Source of the DNA: Schauerella fraxinea | GTDB lineage: Bacteria; Pseudomonadota; Gammaproteobacteria; Burkholderiales; Burkholderiaceae_B | Direction: 5' to 3' | DNA length: 64,000 bases | Assembly: GCA_030849945.1 (NCBI GenBank) | Contig: JAVDKK010000003.1 | Span: 496,001 to 560,000, forward strand | Part shown: positions 17,528-24,880 of the stretch, one piece after another | Layout: the number at the start of each line of letters is the position of its first letter | Numbering within the stretch: position 1 is the first letter of the stretch | Notes under the pieces: generated by a model | What the model was told of the DNA's origin: nothing | The model's input: the letters and a program-made list of their open reading frames with translations, nothing else | The model's database searches: none | Translations under genes and position numbers: made by a program

Positions 17528-19761
17528 GCGCCAGCAAGACCAGTAAGCCGTCTGCGAAGGCGGCCGCGGCGCAGGATCACGCGGGTGAAGGCTCGCCTGC
17601 AGCCGCAGAGGCGCTGGCGCGCGAATCGGCTGCAGCAGCACAGGATGTTGCGGCAGGTGATACATCCGGCGCAGGCGCTGCGCAATCGCCCGAGGCGCTT
17701 GCCGCCCGCTTGCGCAGCGAGATCGAGCAGCACAATTATCGCTATTACGTGGAAGACGATCCCACGGTGGATGACGCCGTCTACGATCGTTTGATGCGCG
17801 AGCTGCAGACGCTCGAAGCCGAGCATCCCGAACTGATCACGCCGGAATCGCCTACGCAACGCGTGGGTGCGGCACCATCGGCGGCTTTCGCCAGCGTGCG
17901 CCATGCCGTGCCGATGTTGTCGCTGGGCAATGCGTTCGAGGCCGAGGACGTCGCGGCATTCGACAAGCGTGTGAGCGACACGTTGCGCGGTGCGGGCATG
18001 TTGGGCGCGGCGGACGAAACCGCCTATTTTTGCGAACTCAAGCTTGATGGCCTGGCCATCAGTCTGCGCTATGAAGACGGGGTGCTGGTGCAGGCCGCCA
18101 CGCGGGGCGACGGCCAGACGGGCGAAGACGTCACCAGCAATATCCGCACGATCAAGATCATTCCGGTCAAGCTCCGCGGCCGGGCGCCCCGCGTACTCGA
18201 AGTGCGCGGCGAAGTGCTGATGAATCGACGCGACTTCGACAAGATGAACGACGCCCAGCGCAAGCGCGGCGAGAAGGTGTTCGTCAATCCGCGCAACGCC
18301 GCGGCCGGCAGCTTGCGGCAGCTGGATTCGCAGATCACGGCAACGCGCAATCTGCGTTTCTTCGCCTACGGATGGGGAGAAGTTCAGGGCTTGCCCCGCG
18401 ATACGGATGCGGCGTTCGAAGAGCCTGCACCCGGCGTGGCGACGGCTGCCGAATTGCCTTATGACACGCATGGCGAAATGCTCGGCTGGCTGGCCGAACT
18501 GGGCTTCCCGGTAAATACGCGTCATAACCAGATGGCACAGGGGGCGGAAGGCTTGCTGGCCTTCTACGAGCATGTGCGCACCTTGCGGCCCACGTTGCCC
18601 TATGACATCGATGGCGTCGTCTACAAGGTAGACGCGTTGCCGGCGCAAAAGGTGCTGGGCTTCGTGGCGCGAGCGCCCCGGTTCGCCCTCGCGCACAAAT
18701 ACCCCGCCGAAGAGGCAACCACCACACTTGAAGCCATCGAAGTGCAGGTGGGTCGCACCGGAGCCATTACGCCCGTGGCGCGATTGGCACCGGTGTTCGT
18801 CGGTGGCGTGACCGTCACCAATGCCACGCTGCACAACGAGGACGAGATCCGCCGCAAGGATGTCCGCATCGGCGATACCGTAATCGTGCGCCGGGCGGGT
18901 GACGTCATTCCTGAAGTGGTGGGGCCGGTGCTCGAAAAGCGTCCCAAGGATGCGGCCGAGTTTGTGATGGTCAAGCAATGCCCGGTGTGCGGCTCGGCCA
19001 TCGAGCGCCCCGAGGACGAAACGATCGCGCGCTGCACGGGCGGCTTGTTTTGCGCGGCCCAACGCAAGCAGACCCTCTTGCATGCGGCTGGCCGCAAGGC
19101 ACTGGATATCGAGGGCTTGGGCGAGCGGATGGTCGACCAGTTGGTCGACAACGATCGCGTCAAATCGCTCGCCGATCTGTACAGCCTGAAAGCGCTCGAG
19201 TTAGCGGGCTACGATCGCCTGGGCAAGAAATCGGCCGATAACCTGATCGAGGCGATCGATCGAGCGCGGGAGCCGGCGTTGAGCCGCCTCTTGTTTGCAC
19301 TCGGTATCCGGCATGTGGGCGAAACCACGGCCCGCGACGTGGCGCGCACCTTCGGCTCCATGCAGGCGATCATGGATGCCGACGAAGAGGCCCTCTTGAC
19401 GGTGCCGGACGTGGGCCCGGTGGTGGCCGGCTCGATTCGCCGGTTCTTCGCCGAAGCGCACAATCGCGAGATCGTTCATGAGCTCACCAAGCAAGGCGTG
19501 CATCCGAAGCCGGATGAGGCGCCGGTGGGCAACCGCCTGGACGGCAAGACGCTCGTACTGACCGGCACGATGCCGACCTGGACCCGCGATGAGGCCACGC
19601 GCTATGTGCTGGCCGCAGGCGGCAAGGTGAGCGGCTCGGTATCGAAGAAAACCGCCTACGTGGTGGCGGGCGAAGATGCCGGCAGCAAGCTCACCAAGGC
19701 CCAGGAACTGGGTGTGACGGTGCTGGACGAAGACGGGCTGAAGGCACTGCTCGGGATGTAA
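17524..19761 (+). CDS. ligA: NAD-dependent DNA ligase LigA
   Basis: LigA seals nicks using NAD+. The adenylated lysine is in CELKLDGLAI near residue 174. The four-cysteine zinc finger is at about 485-520 (CPVCGSAI...ARCTGGLFCAAQ), helix-hairpin-helix repeats follow, and a BRCT domain ends the protein (about 665-745). At 745 residues it is longer than E. coli LigA (671), mostly because of an Ala-rich N-terminal tail of about 50 residues before LAARLRSEIEQHNYRYY. The start is a GTG within the zipA stop (GTGA). An in-frame later start could remove the tail. Confidence 0.96.
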   Translation: MSASKTSKPSAKAAAAQDHAGEGSPAAAEALARESAAAAQDVAAGDTSGAGAAQSPEALAARLRSEIEQHNYRYYVEDDPTVDDAVYDRLMRELQTLEAEHPELITPESPTQRVGAAPSAAFASVRHAVPMLSLGNAFEAEDVAAFDKRVSDTLRGAGMLGAADETAYFCELKLDGLAISLRYEDGVLVQAATRGDGQTGEDVTSNIRTIKIIPVKLRGRAPRVLEVRGEVLMNRRDFDKMNDAQRKRGEKVFVNPRNAAAGSLRQLDSQITATRNLRFFAYGWGEVQGLPRDTDAAFEEPAPGVATAAELPYDTHGEMLGWLAELGFPVNTRHNQMAQGAEGLLAFYEHVRTLRPTLPYDIDGVVYKVDALPAQKVLGFVARAPRFALAHKYPAEEATTTLEAIEVQVGRTGAITPVARLAPVFVGGVTVTNATLHNEDEIRRKDVRIGDTVIVRRAGDVIPEVVGPVLEKRPKDAAEFVMVKQCPVCGSAIERPEDETIARCTGGLFCAAQRKQTLLHAAGRKALDIEGLGERMVDQLVDNDRVKSLADLYSLKALELAGYDRLGKKSADNLIEAIDRAREPALSRLLFALGIRHVGETTARDVARTFGSMQAIMDADEEALLTVPDVGPVVAGSIRRFFAEAHNREIVHELTKQGVHPKPDEAPVGNRLDGKTLVLTGTMPTWTRDEATRYVLAAGGKVSGSVSKKTAYVVAGEDAGSKLTKAQELGVTVLDEDGLKALLGM

Positions 19762-19808
19762 ATCCCAACCATATCTTTTGACCGGCCGCCTGGCTCGGGA
19801 CGTCGCGG

Positions 19809-20028
19809 AATCTGAGATGCAGCGAAATCGCCTGCCTGCTGCTGAATCTACGTGTGTACTGGGAATCTCGAGCCTGCAGCCAAATCTCCGGCCTGCAGAG
19901 GATCCTCTAGCGCTGTTGCCATCTCCATTCTGCAGCGGAATCAAGCCAGGGCGAACTCCTCGGTCAACAGCGAGATCTCAAGCCCAGGGCGAAATTTCTG
20001 GCCTGTGCGACGTCCCTGGCCCGCCATC
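19809..20028. repeat. Imperfect tandem array, about 12 units with a 19-nt period, between ligA and the parvulin gene
   Basis: The gene-free stretch 19762-20085 is filled by a degenerate periodic sequence. Units begin with AATC or a close variant at 19809, 19826, 19845, 19864, 19883, about 19901, 19920, 19939, 19954, 19974, 19993 and 20010, so most steps are 17-20 bases. The clearest units read AATCTCGAGCCTGCAGCC and AAATCTCCGGCCTGCAG. It contains no open frame I believe. A terminator follows at 20037. Confidence 0.6.
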
Positions 20029-20036
20029 TAAAAAAC

Positions 20037-20066
20037 AAAAAAGCCTCGAATCATCGAGGCTTTTTT
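20037..20066. terminator. Bidirectional terminator between ligA and the parvulin gene
   Basis: AAAAAAGCCTCGA (20037-20049) and TCGAGGCTTTTTT (20054-20066) form a 13-bp stem with a 4-base loop and T-runs in both directions. Confidence 0.88.
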
Positions 20067-20085
20067 GCGGGGTCGCGATCCGGAA

Positions 20086-20862
20086 TTACTGAATCTTGGC
20101 CTTGCTGCGCAGGTCTTCCTGATACTTGCTCAGGGTTTGCTGACGCAGCATTTCTTCGATCTGCGGGCGCACCTGATCGAGGGGCGGGAACTGTACCGGA
20201 CGGGTGTCTTCAACCATGATTACGTGCCAGCCGAATTGGGTTTGCACGGGCTTGTCCACAATGCCGCCTTTCTTCAGCTGGGTCACAGCTTGAGCGAAGG
20301 GGGGCACGTAGTTGGTGGGCGGTGCCCAACCCAGATCGCCACCTTTGTCGGCGCTACCGGGATCCTTGGAGTTTTTCTTGGCCAGGTCGTCAAACTTGCT
20401 CTTGTCGCTTTTGATCTGAGCGAGGATGTCGTTGGCTTGCTTCTCTTCCGGAACCAGAATGTGGCGTACCTTGTACTCCATATTGCCGGCTTGTTCTTTC
20501 TTGATATTGTCGTACTCGGACTGCACTTTCTTGGCGTCGACCGGGTGCTTGGCCAGATAGTCGGCCATCAGCGCGCGGACCAGAATGCCCTGGCGAGCCA
20601 GTTCGATTTCGGTGCGGGTATCGGCCTGCTTGGCCACGCCGGAGGTTTCCGCAGCTTGCACGAACACCTGACGGTTGATCATCTCTTGCTTGACCTGTTC
20701 GCGCAGTTGCGGCGAATCGGTCGCCCCTTGGCTGATCAGCAGCTTGACGAACTGGTCGACGCTTTGTTGCGTGATCGGCTTACCGTTGACGGTGGCAACG
20801 TTTTGGGCGAATGCCGGCACGGCGATAACGCATGCAGCAGCCAGCATGATGAAACGGTTCAT
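20086..20862 (-). CDS. Periplasmic parvulin-type peptidyl-prolyl isomerase (Par27-like)
   Basis: A signal peptide (residues 1-19, ending AFA before QN) is followed by a SurA-like helical region and a PpiC/parvulin domain at about residues 130-225 (KVRHILVPEEKQA; DLGWAPPTNYVPPFAQAV; GWHVIMVEDTRP). The 258-residue protein should help fold outer-membrane or secreted proteins. The arrangement, with helical regions on both sides of one parvulin domain, resembles Bordetella Par27. It is the last gene of the minus-strand group msrB-yciB-bolA-parvulin and ends before a strong terminator. The 10-base gap to bolA suggests co-transcription. Confidence 0.92.
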   Translation of the reverse strand: MNRFIMLAAACVIAVPAFAQNVATVNGKPITQQSVDQFVKLLISQGATDSPQLREQVKQEMINRQVFVQAAETSGVAKQADTRTEIELARQGILVRALMADYLAKHPVDAKKVQSEYDNIKKEQAGNMEYKVRHILVPEEKQANDILAQIKSDKSKFDDLAKKNSKDPGSADKGGDLGWAPPTNYVPPFAQAVTQLKKGGIVDKPVQTQFGWHVIMVEDTRPVQFPPLDQVRPQIEEMLRQQTLSKYQEDLRSKAKIQ

Positions 20863-20872
20863 ATCGATCCTT

Positions 20873-21241
20873 TTACTCTTTGAAAGCCGGGGTATCCAAC
20901 GCCAATGCGTGGATGGGAAAGGGGATGAGATCGGCGAGTTGATGATACACCAGCCGATGTCGCGCCACAGGCGTCAGGCCCGCGAAACGGGGCGAGACGA
21001 TGCGTACGCGAAAGTGGCTGGCACCCCCCTCGGCGCCGGCGTGCCCCGCGTGGAGGTGGGATTCATCGTCAATATCGAGCAAGTCGGGTTCGAGCGCGGC
21101 GAGACGCGTGCGAATCAGTGCCATCCGTTCGGCGCCGACCGACGTGGCGGCGGCACCTGCATGGGCATGCGAAGCGTCGTGCGCCGAGCCACTGCCGCTG
21201 TCGTCGTGCCCAGCGGACGCGTGCGTATCGTGATCGCTCAT
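20873..21241 (-). CDS. bolA: BolA-family protein with a His-rich N-terminal tail
   Basis: Residues from about 40 to the end form a BolA domain (RTRLAALEPDLLDIDDESHLHAGH; FRVRIVSPRFAGLTPVARHRLVY; IPFPIHALALDT). BolA proteins bind monothiol glutaredoxins through an Fe-S cluster and affect iron handling and cell shape. The conserved histidines are present. The first 35 or so residues are a Ser/Ala/Gly tail with about seven histidines, which normal BolA proteins lack. The start overlaps the yciB stop by four bases. Confidence 0.9.
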   Translation of the reverse strand: MSDHDTHASAGHDDSGSGSAHDASHAHAGAAATSVGAERMALIRTRLAALEPDLLDIDDESHLHAGHAGAEGGASHFRVRIVSPRFAGLTPVARHRLVYHQLADLIPFPIHALALDTPAFKE

Positions 21242-21813
21242 TTGATGCTCCGATTGGCGTCAGCCTGGTCAGGTTCGACCGACTTCATGTGTTTGCCCAG
21301 CCACAGCGACTGGCCGATCACGAAGATGACCAGAAGCGCCATCAAGCCAAACACTTTGAAGTTCACCCACTGCGATTCGGTGAAGTGACCCGAAAACGCC
21401 ACGTACAGATTGAGTGCGCCGGCGGCCATGAAGAACGTGGCCCACATGGTGTTCAGGCGATCCCAGGCAGCGTCGGCCATCACGATCTGCTTGCCCAACA
21501 TGTGCTTGATAAGGTTCTTGCCCATGACGAAGCGGCCGATCAACAATGCCGCGGCAAACAACCAATACAGCACGGTCGGTTTCCACTTGATGAAGACGTC
21601 GCTCTTGAGCCACAGGGTGGCGCCGCCGAAAATCACGATCACGGACAGATTGATCCAATGCGTGGTTTCGATGGCTTTGCCGGTGAGCTTGAGCCAGAGA
21701 ATCTGCAGCACCGATGCGCCGATGGCGACGGCAGTTGCGGTGTAAATCTCTGTGTAGCGATACGCCAGAAAAAACAGAATCAGCGGAAACAGGTCGAACA
21801 GGAACTTCTTCAT
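21238..21813 (-). CDS. yciB: Inner membrane-spanning protein YciB (IspZ/septation protein A family)
   Basis: This 191-residue polytopic membrane protein has five predicted helices and the family N-terminus MKKFLFDLFPLILFFLAYR, followed by WKPTVLYWLFA and LNLYVAF...WVNFKVFG. YciB is linked to cell-envelope and septum integrity, but its molecular activity is not established. It overlaps both neighbours (bolA and msrB) by four bases, so the three are translationally coupled. Confidence 0.92.
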   Translation of the reverse strand: MKKFLFDLFPLILFFLAYRYTEIYTATAVAIGASVLQILWLKLTGKAIETTHWINLSVIVIFGGATLWLKSDVFIKWKPTVLYWLFAAALLIGRFVMGKNLIKHMLGKQIVMADAAWDRLNTMWATFFMAAGALNLYVAFSGHFTESQWVNFKVFGLMALLVIFVIGQSLWLGKHMKSVEPDQADANRSIK

Positions 21814-22223
21814 TCAGCGGGCTCGAATGTCATCGACAGCGAATTGATGCAATAGCGCAGGCCGGTGGGCGGCGGGCCGTCCGGGAACACATGCCCCAGA
21901 TGGGAGTCGCATACATTGCACATCACTTCGGTGCGCACCATGCCGTGGCTGACATCGCGCTCTTCGCGCACCAGGGCGGGATCGAGCGGCTCGAAGTAGC
22001 TCGGCCAGCCACAGCCCGCGTCGAATTTGGTATCGGAGGCGAAGAGGGCGGTGCCGCAGCCAACACAGCGGTAGATGCCGGGCGTGGTGGTGTCCCAATA
22101 ACGGCCGCTGAAGGCGCGCTCGGTCCCTTTTTCGCGAGCGACGAAAAATGCTTCCGGCGACAACTGCGCGCGCCATTCGGCATCGCTCTTGACGACTTTT
22201 TCTGGCGTAACGGGCTTGTCCAT
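21810..22223 (-). CDS. msrB: Peptide methionine-(R)-S-oxide reductase MsrB
   Basis: MsrB repairs the R-epimer of oxidised methionine in proteins. The 137-residue product has two zinc-binding CxxC pairs (CVGC and CNVC), the GCGWPSYFEPL segment, and the catalytic cysteine in RYCINSLSM. I place the start at 22223 (MDKPVTPEK), with GGAGA eight bases upstream; a frame open to 22295 would add 24 unconvincing residues. It is the first gene of the msrB-yciB-bolA-parvulin group. Confidence 0.95.
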   Translation of the reverse strand: MDKPVTPEKVVKSDAEWRAQLSPEAFFVAREKGTERAFSGRYWDTTTPGIYRCVGCGTALFASDTKFDAGCGWPSYFEPLDPALVREERDVSHGMVRTEVMCNVCDSHLGHVFPDGPPPTGLRYCINSLSMTFEPAE

Positions 22224-22549
22224 GAATGGTCTCCAATATTGATAGCGCGTGAACCCTGATCTTGGAGCGCCGCATCGGGGATTGGTTCGCGGCATCCATC
22301 AGGGTGCTATACACGCATCTTAAACGAGGCAATGCAGGGAATCCCCTAGCTGACGCTCGCGTTCAGGGTCTGACACACTTATTAGACAATAACAAATGCA
22401 TTTGACGCGCCGGCTTCGGGTAATCCACGGGCGTGCCAAGTGTGATCTGATACTGTTTTGAACCTATAATAAGTTTTTGTGTATTACTTTAACCAGGCCC
22501 TGTATCACCGCTCAGCGGTGGACAAAAGGGTCGACTCGGAGACAAAACC
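22224..22549. promoter_or_regulatory. Divergent intergenic region between msrB and the first liv cluster
   Basis: No gene is visible in these 326 bases. On the plus strand a perfect TATAAT at 22465-22470 lacks a good -35 at normal spacing. A small hairpin, CACCGC/GCGGTG (22506-22520), lies in the likely leader. A GGAG Shine-Dalgarno precedes the start of the binding-protein gene. The promoter of the msrB group must also lie here but is not clear. Confidence 0.35.
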
Positions 22550-23719
22550 ATGATGCGTTCCCCACGTTTCGGCCTCACTGTGGCCGCAATGTCGCTGGCC
22601 CTGGCATTTCCGCTGGCAAGCTCGGCGCAGGTCAAGATCGGCGTCACCGTTGCCAGCACGGGGCCGGCCGCCTCGCTGGGCATCCCGGAGCGCAATACCG
22701 TGGCCTTGCTGCCGCGCGAAGTCGCGGGTACGAAAGTCGAGTGGATCGTGCTGGATGACGCCACCGATACGACGCAAGCCGTACGTAACGCCCGCAAGTT
22801 GATCACGGAAGACAACGTCGATGTGCTGGTGGGCACGTCGGTGACGCCGGGCTCGCTTGCCATGGTGGACGTCGCAGCCGAAACCAAGACGCCGATGATC
22901 AGTGTCGCGGCCAGCGCCAAGATTGTCGAACCCGTGGACGAAAAGCGCCGTTGGGTGTTCAAGACCCCGCAAAACGATGCGTTGATGGCGAGCGCCCTTG
23001 TGGACGCCATGGCCAAGAACAAAGTCAAAACGCTGGGCTTCATCGGCTTTGCCGACGCCTACGGCGATGGTTGGCTGGACGTGATGAAGAAGGCTGCCGC
23101 CACCAAGAACATCGAGATCGTGGCGATCGAGAAGTACAGCCGGACCGACACCAGCGTGACTGGACAGGTCCTCAAGCTGGTCGGCTCCAAGCCCGACGCC
23201 ATCCTGATCGCCGGCGCCGGCACGCCGTCGGCCTTGCCGCAAAAGGAACTGAAGGCGCGCAACTACGGCGGCACGATTTACCAGACGCACGGTTCGGCCA
23301 ACAACGACGTGCTGCGCGTGTGCGGCAAGGATTGCGACGGCATGCTCCTGCCGGCGGGTCCGCTGCTGGTCGCCGCCCAATTGCCTGACAGCAACCCGGT
23401 CAAGAAGTCGGCCCTGACCTATATCCAGGCGTATGAAAAAGCGCATGGCGAAGGCTCGACCAACACGTTCGGCGGCCATATGTGGGACGCCGGTCAATTG
23501 GTGACGGCGGCATTGCCGGTGGCGTTGAAATCCGGTGCCAAGCCGGGCACGCCCGAGTTTCGCGCCGCCATGCGCGATGCGCTCGAAGGCCTGAAGAACG
23601 TGCCGGCATCCCAGGGCGTGTTCAACATGAGCCCGACCGATCATGCCGGTTTTGACGACCGTTCGCGCGTGATGGTGAAGGTCGAAAACGGCAAGTGGGT
23701 ATATCAGCCGGGTCTTTGA
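22550..23719 (+). CDS. Branched-chain amino acid/amide-type ABC transporter, periplasmic binding protein (cluster 1)
   Basis: A signal peptide (about residues 1-26, ending ASSA before QVKIGV) leads into a type I periplasmic binding fold of the LivJ family: VTVASTGPAASLGIPERN, VGTSVTPGSLAMVD, TLGFIGFADAYGDGW. The mature protein of about 363 residues should deliver a small amphipathic solute to the permease encoded next. The ligand cannot be told from sequence, since relatives bind branched-chain or aromatic amino acids, amides or aromatic acids. Two ATGs are adjacent at 22550 and 22553. It heads the plus-strand cluster and is separated from it by a strong hairpin. Confidence 0.9.
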   Translation: MMRSPRFGLTVAAMSLALAFPLASSAQVKIGVTVASTGPAASLGIPERNTVALLPREVAGTKVEWIVLDDATDTTQAVRNARKLITEDNVDVLVGTSVTPGSLAMVDVAAETKTPMISVAASAKIVEPVDEKRRWVFKTPQNDALMASALVDAMAKNKVKTLGFIGFADAYGDGWLDVMKKAAATKNIEIVAIEKYSRTDTSVTGQVLKLVGSKPDAILIAGAGTPSALPQKELKARNYGGTIYQTHGSANNDVLRVCGKDCDGMLLPAGPLLVAAQLPDSNPVKKSALTYIQAYEKAHGEGSTNTFGGHMWDAGQLVTAALPVALKSGAKPGTPEFRAAMRDALEGLKNVPASQGVFNMSPTDHAGFDDRSRVMVKVENGKWVYQPGL

Positions 23720-23749
23720 CCGGCTGGTGTGTCACCATATCAGGCAGGG

Positions 23750-23773
23750 GACGCCGGCCGCATGGCCGGCGTC
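23750..23773 (+). other. Strong hairpin between binding-protein and permease genes
   Basis: GACGCCGGCC (23750-23759) and GGCCGGCGTC (23764-23773) form a perfect 10-bp stem with loop GCAT and no T-run. Such elements often protect the upstream binding-protein message from 3' decay and lower expression of downstream permease genes; that role is inferred here. Confidence 0.55.
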
Positions 23774-23839
23774 GTGACATAGGCCGTCGCCGCTCGCGGA
23801 TGGCGACGAGCCGCATACCGATAACACGATAGTGGTTCG

Positions 23840-24877
23840 ATGGACTCAACAATTGCGCTGATCCTATTGCAGGACGGCATTGTCAACGGCGCCATTTATG
23901 CGCTGTTGGGCATGGCGCTCGTGCTCGTCTTCGCGGTCACCCGCGTCATTTTCATCCCGCAGGGCGAATTCGTCGCATTTGGTGCACTCACCTTGGCCAT
24001 GCTGGTCAACGGTCGCGTGCCGGGGACGGCGTATCTGATGCCAATGCTGGGTGCCATCGTGCTGCTGCTGGAAATCGGCCGCGCCATCCGTACCGGCGCC
24101 TGGTCCGGGCTGTTGCGCACGGCGATCACCTATGTGGCGCTGCCGCTTGCGGTGCTGTGGGCCACGATGCAGTTCGTCGCGCCCGATCGCAATCTGTGGC
24201 TCAACATCATCGTCACGCTGATCCTGGTCGTGCCGATGGGACCGATGGTCTATCGCATCGTCTATCAACCGCTCGCCGAAGCCACGGTGCTGGTGCTGCT
24301 GATCGTGTCGGTCGCATTGCACTTTGCATTGATGGGGTTGGCGCTGGTGTTTTTCGGGGCCGAAGGCTGGCGTACGCCGCCTTTCGTCACCGGGCAGGTC
24401 GACTTCGGCTTCATGACGTGGTCGGCGCAGAGTTTGTTCGTGGTCGGCACGTGCGCGGCGCTCATCATTGCGTTGTGGCTGTTCTTCGGCAAGACGTTGT
24501 ACGGCCGCGCATTGCGCGCCACAGCGGTCAACCGGCGGGGGGCGCGCCTGGTGGGCATCAGCACGACGATGTCGGGCACGCTTACCTTCACGCTCGCCGT
24601 GGCCATCGGAGTCGTGTCGGGGATGTTGATCGCCCCGGTCACTACCGTCTACTACGACACCGGGTTCCTGATCGGATTGAAAGGCTTCGTGGGCGCCATC
24701 ATCGGCGGCCTGGTGAGCTATCCGGTCGCGGCGGCCGGCGCGTTGCTGGTCGGCATTCTGGAAGCTTTTTCGTCTTTCTGGGCCAGCGCCTACAAAGAAG
24801 TCATCGTGTTTACGCTGATCATTCCGGTGCTGTTGTGGCGCTCGTTTGGCAGTCATCACGTGGACGACGAGGAATAA
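23840..24877 (+). CDS. LivH-type ABC permease (cluster 1)
   Basis: This 345-residue multi-helix membrane protein has the LivH/LivM signature near the N-terminus (QDGIVNGAIYALLGMALVLV, FIPQGEFVAFGAL) and a C-terminal loop ATAVNRRGARLVGIST, which should contact the ATPase. It is longer than E. coli LivH (308) because of extra hydrophobic sequence at about residues 70-130. It is followed after three bases by the fused permease-ATPase gene. Confidence 0.92.
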   Translation: MDSTIALILLQDGIVNGAIYALLGMALVLVFAVTRVIFIPQGEFVAFGALTLAMLVNGRVPGTAYLMPMLGAIVLLLEIGRAIRTGAWSGLLRTAITYVALPLAVLWATMQFVAPDRNLWLNIIVTLILVVPMGPMVYRIVYQPLAEATVLVLLIVSVALHFALMGLALVFFGAEGWRTPPFVTGQVDFGFMTWSAQSLFVVGTCAALIIALWLFFGKTLYGRALRATAVNRRGARLVGISTTMSGTLTFTLAVAIGVVSGMLIAPVTTVYYDTGFLIGLKGFVGAIIGGLVSYPVAAAGALLVGILEAFSSFWASAYKEVIVFTLIIPVLLWRSFGSHHVDDEE

Positions 24878-24880
24878 ATC

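Noticed and set aside
16190..19083. Long minus-strand frames across zipA and ligA
   Set aside because: They are antisense to two well-identified genes and have low-complexity, non-family translations.
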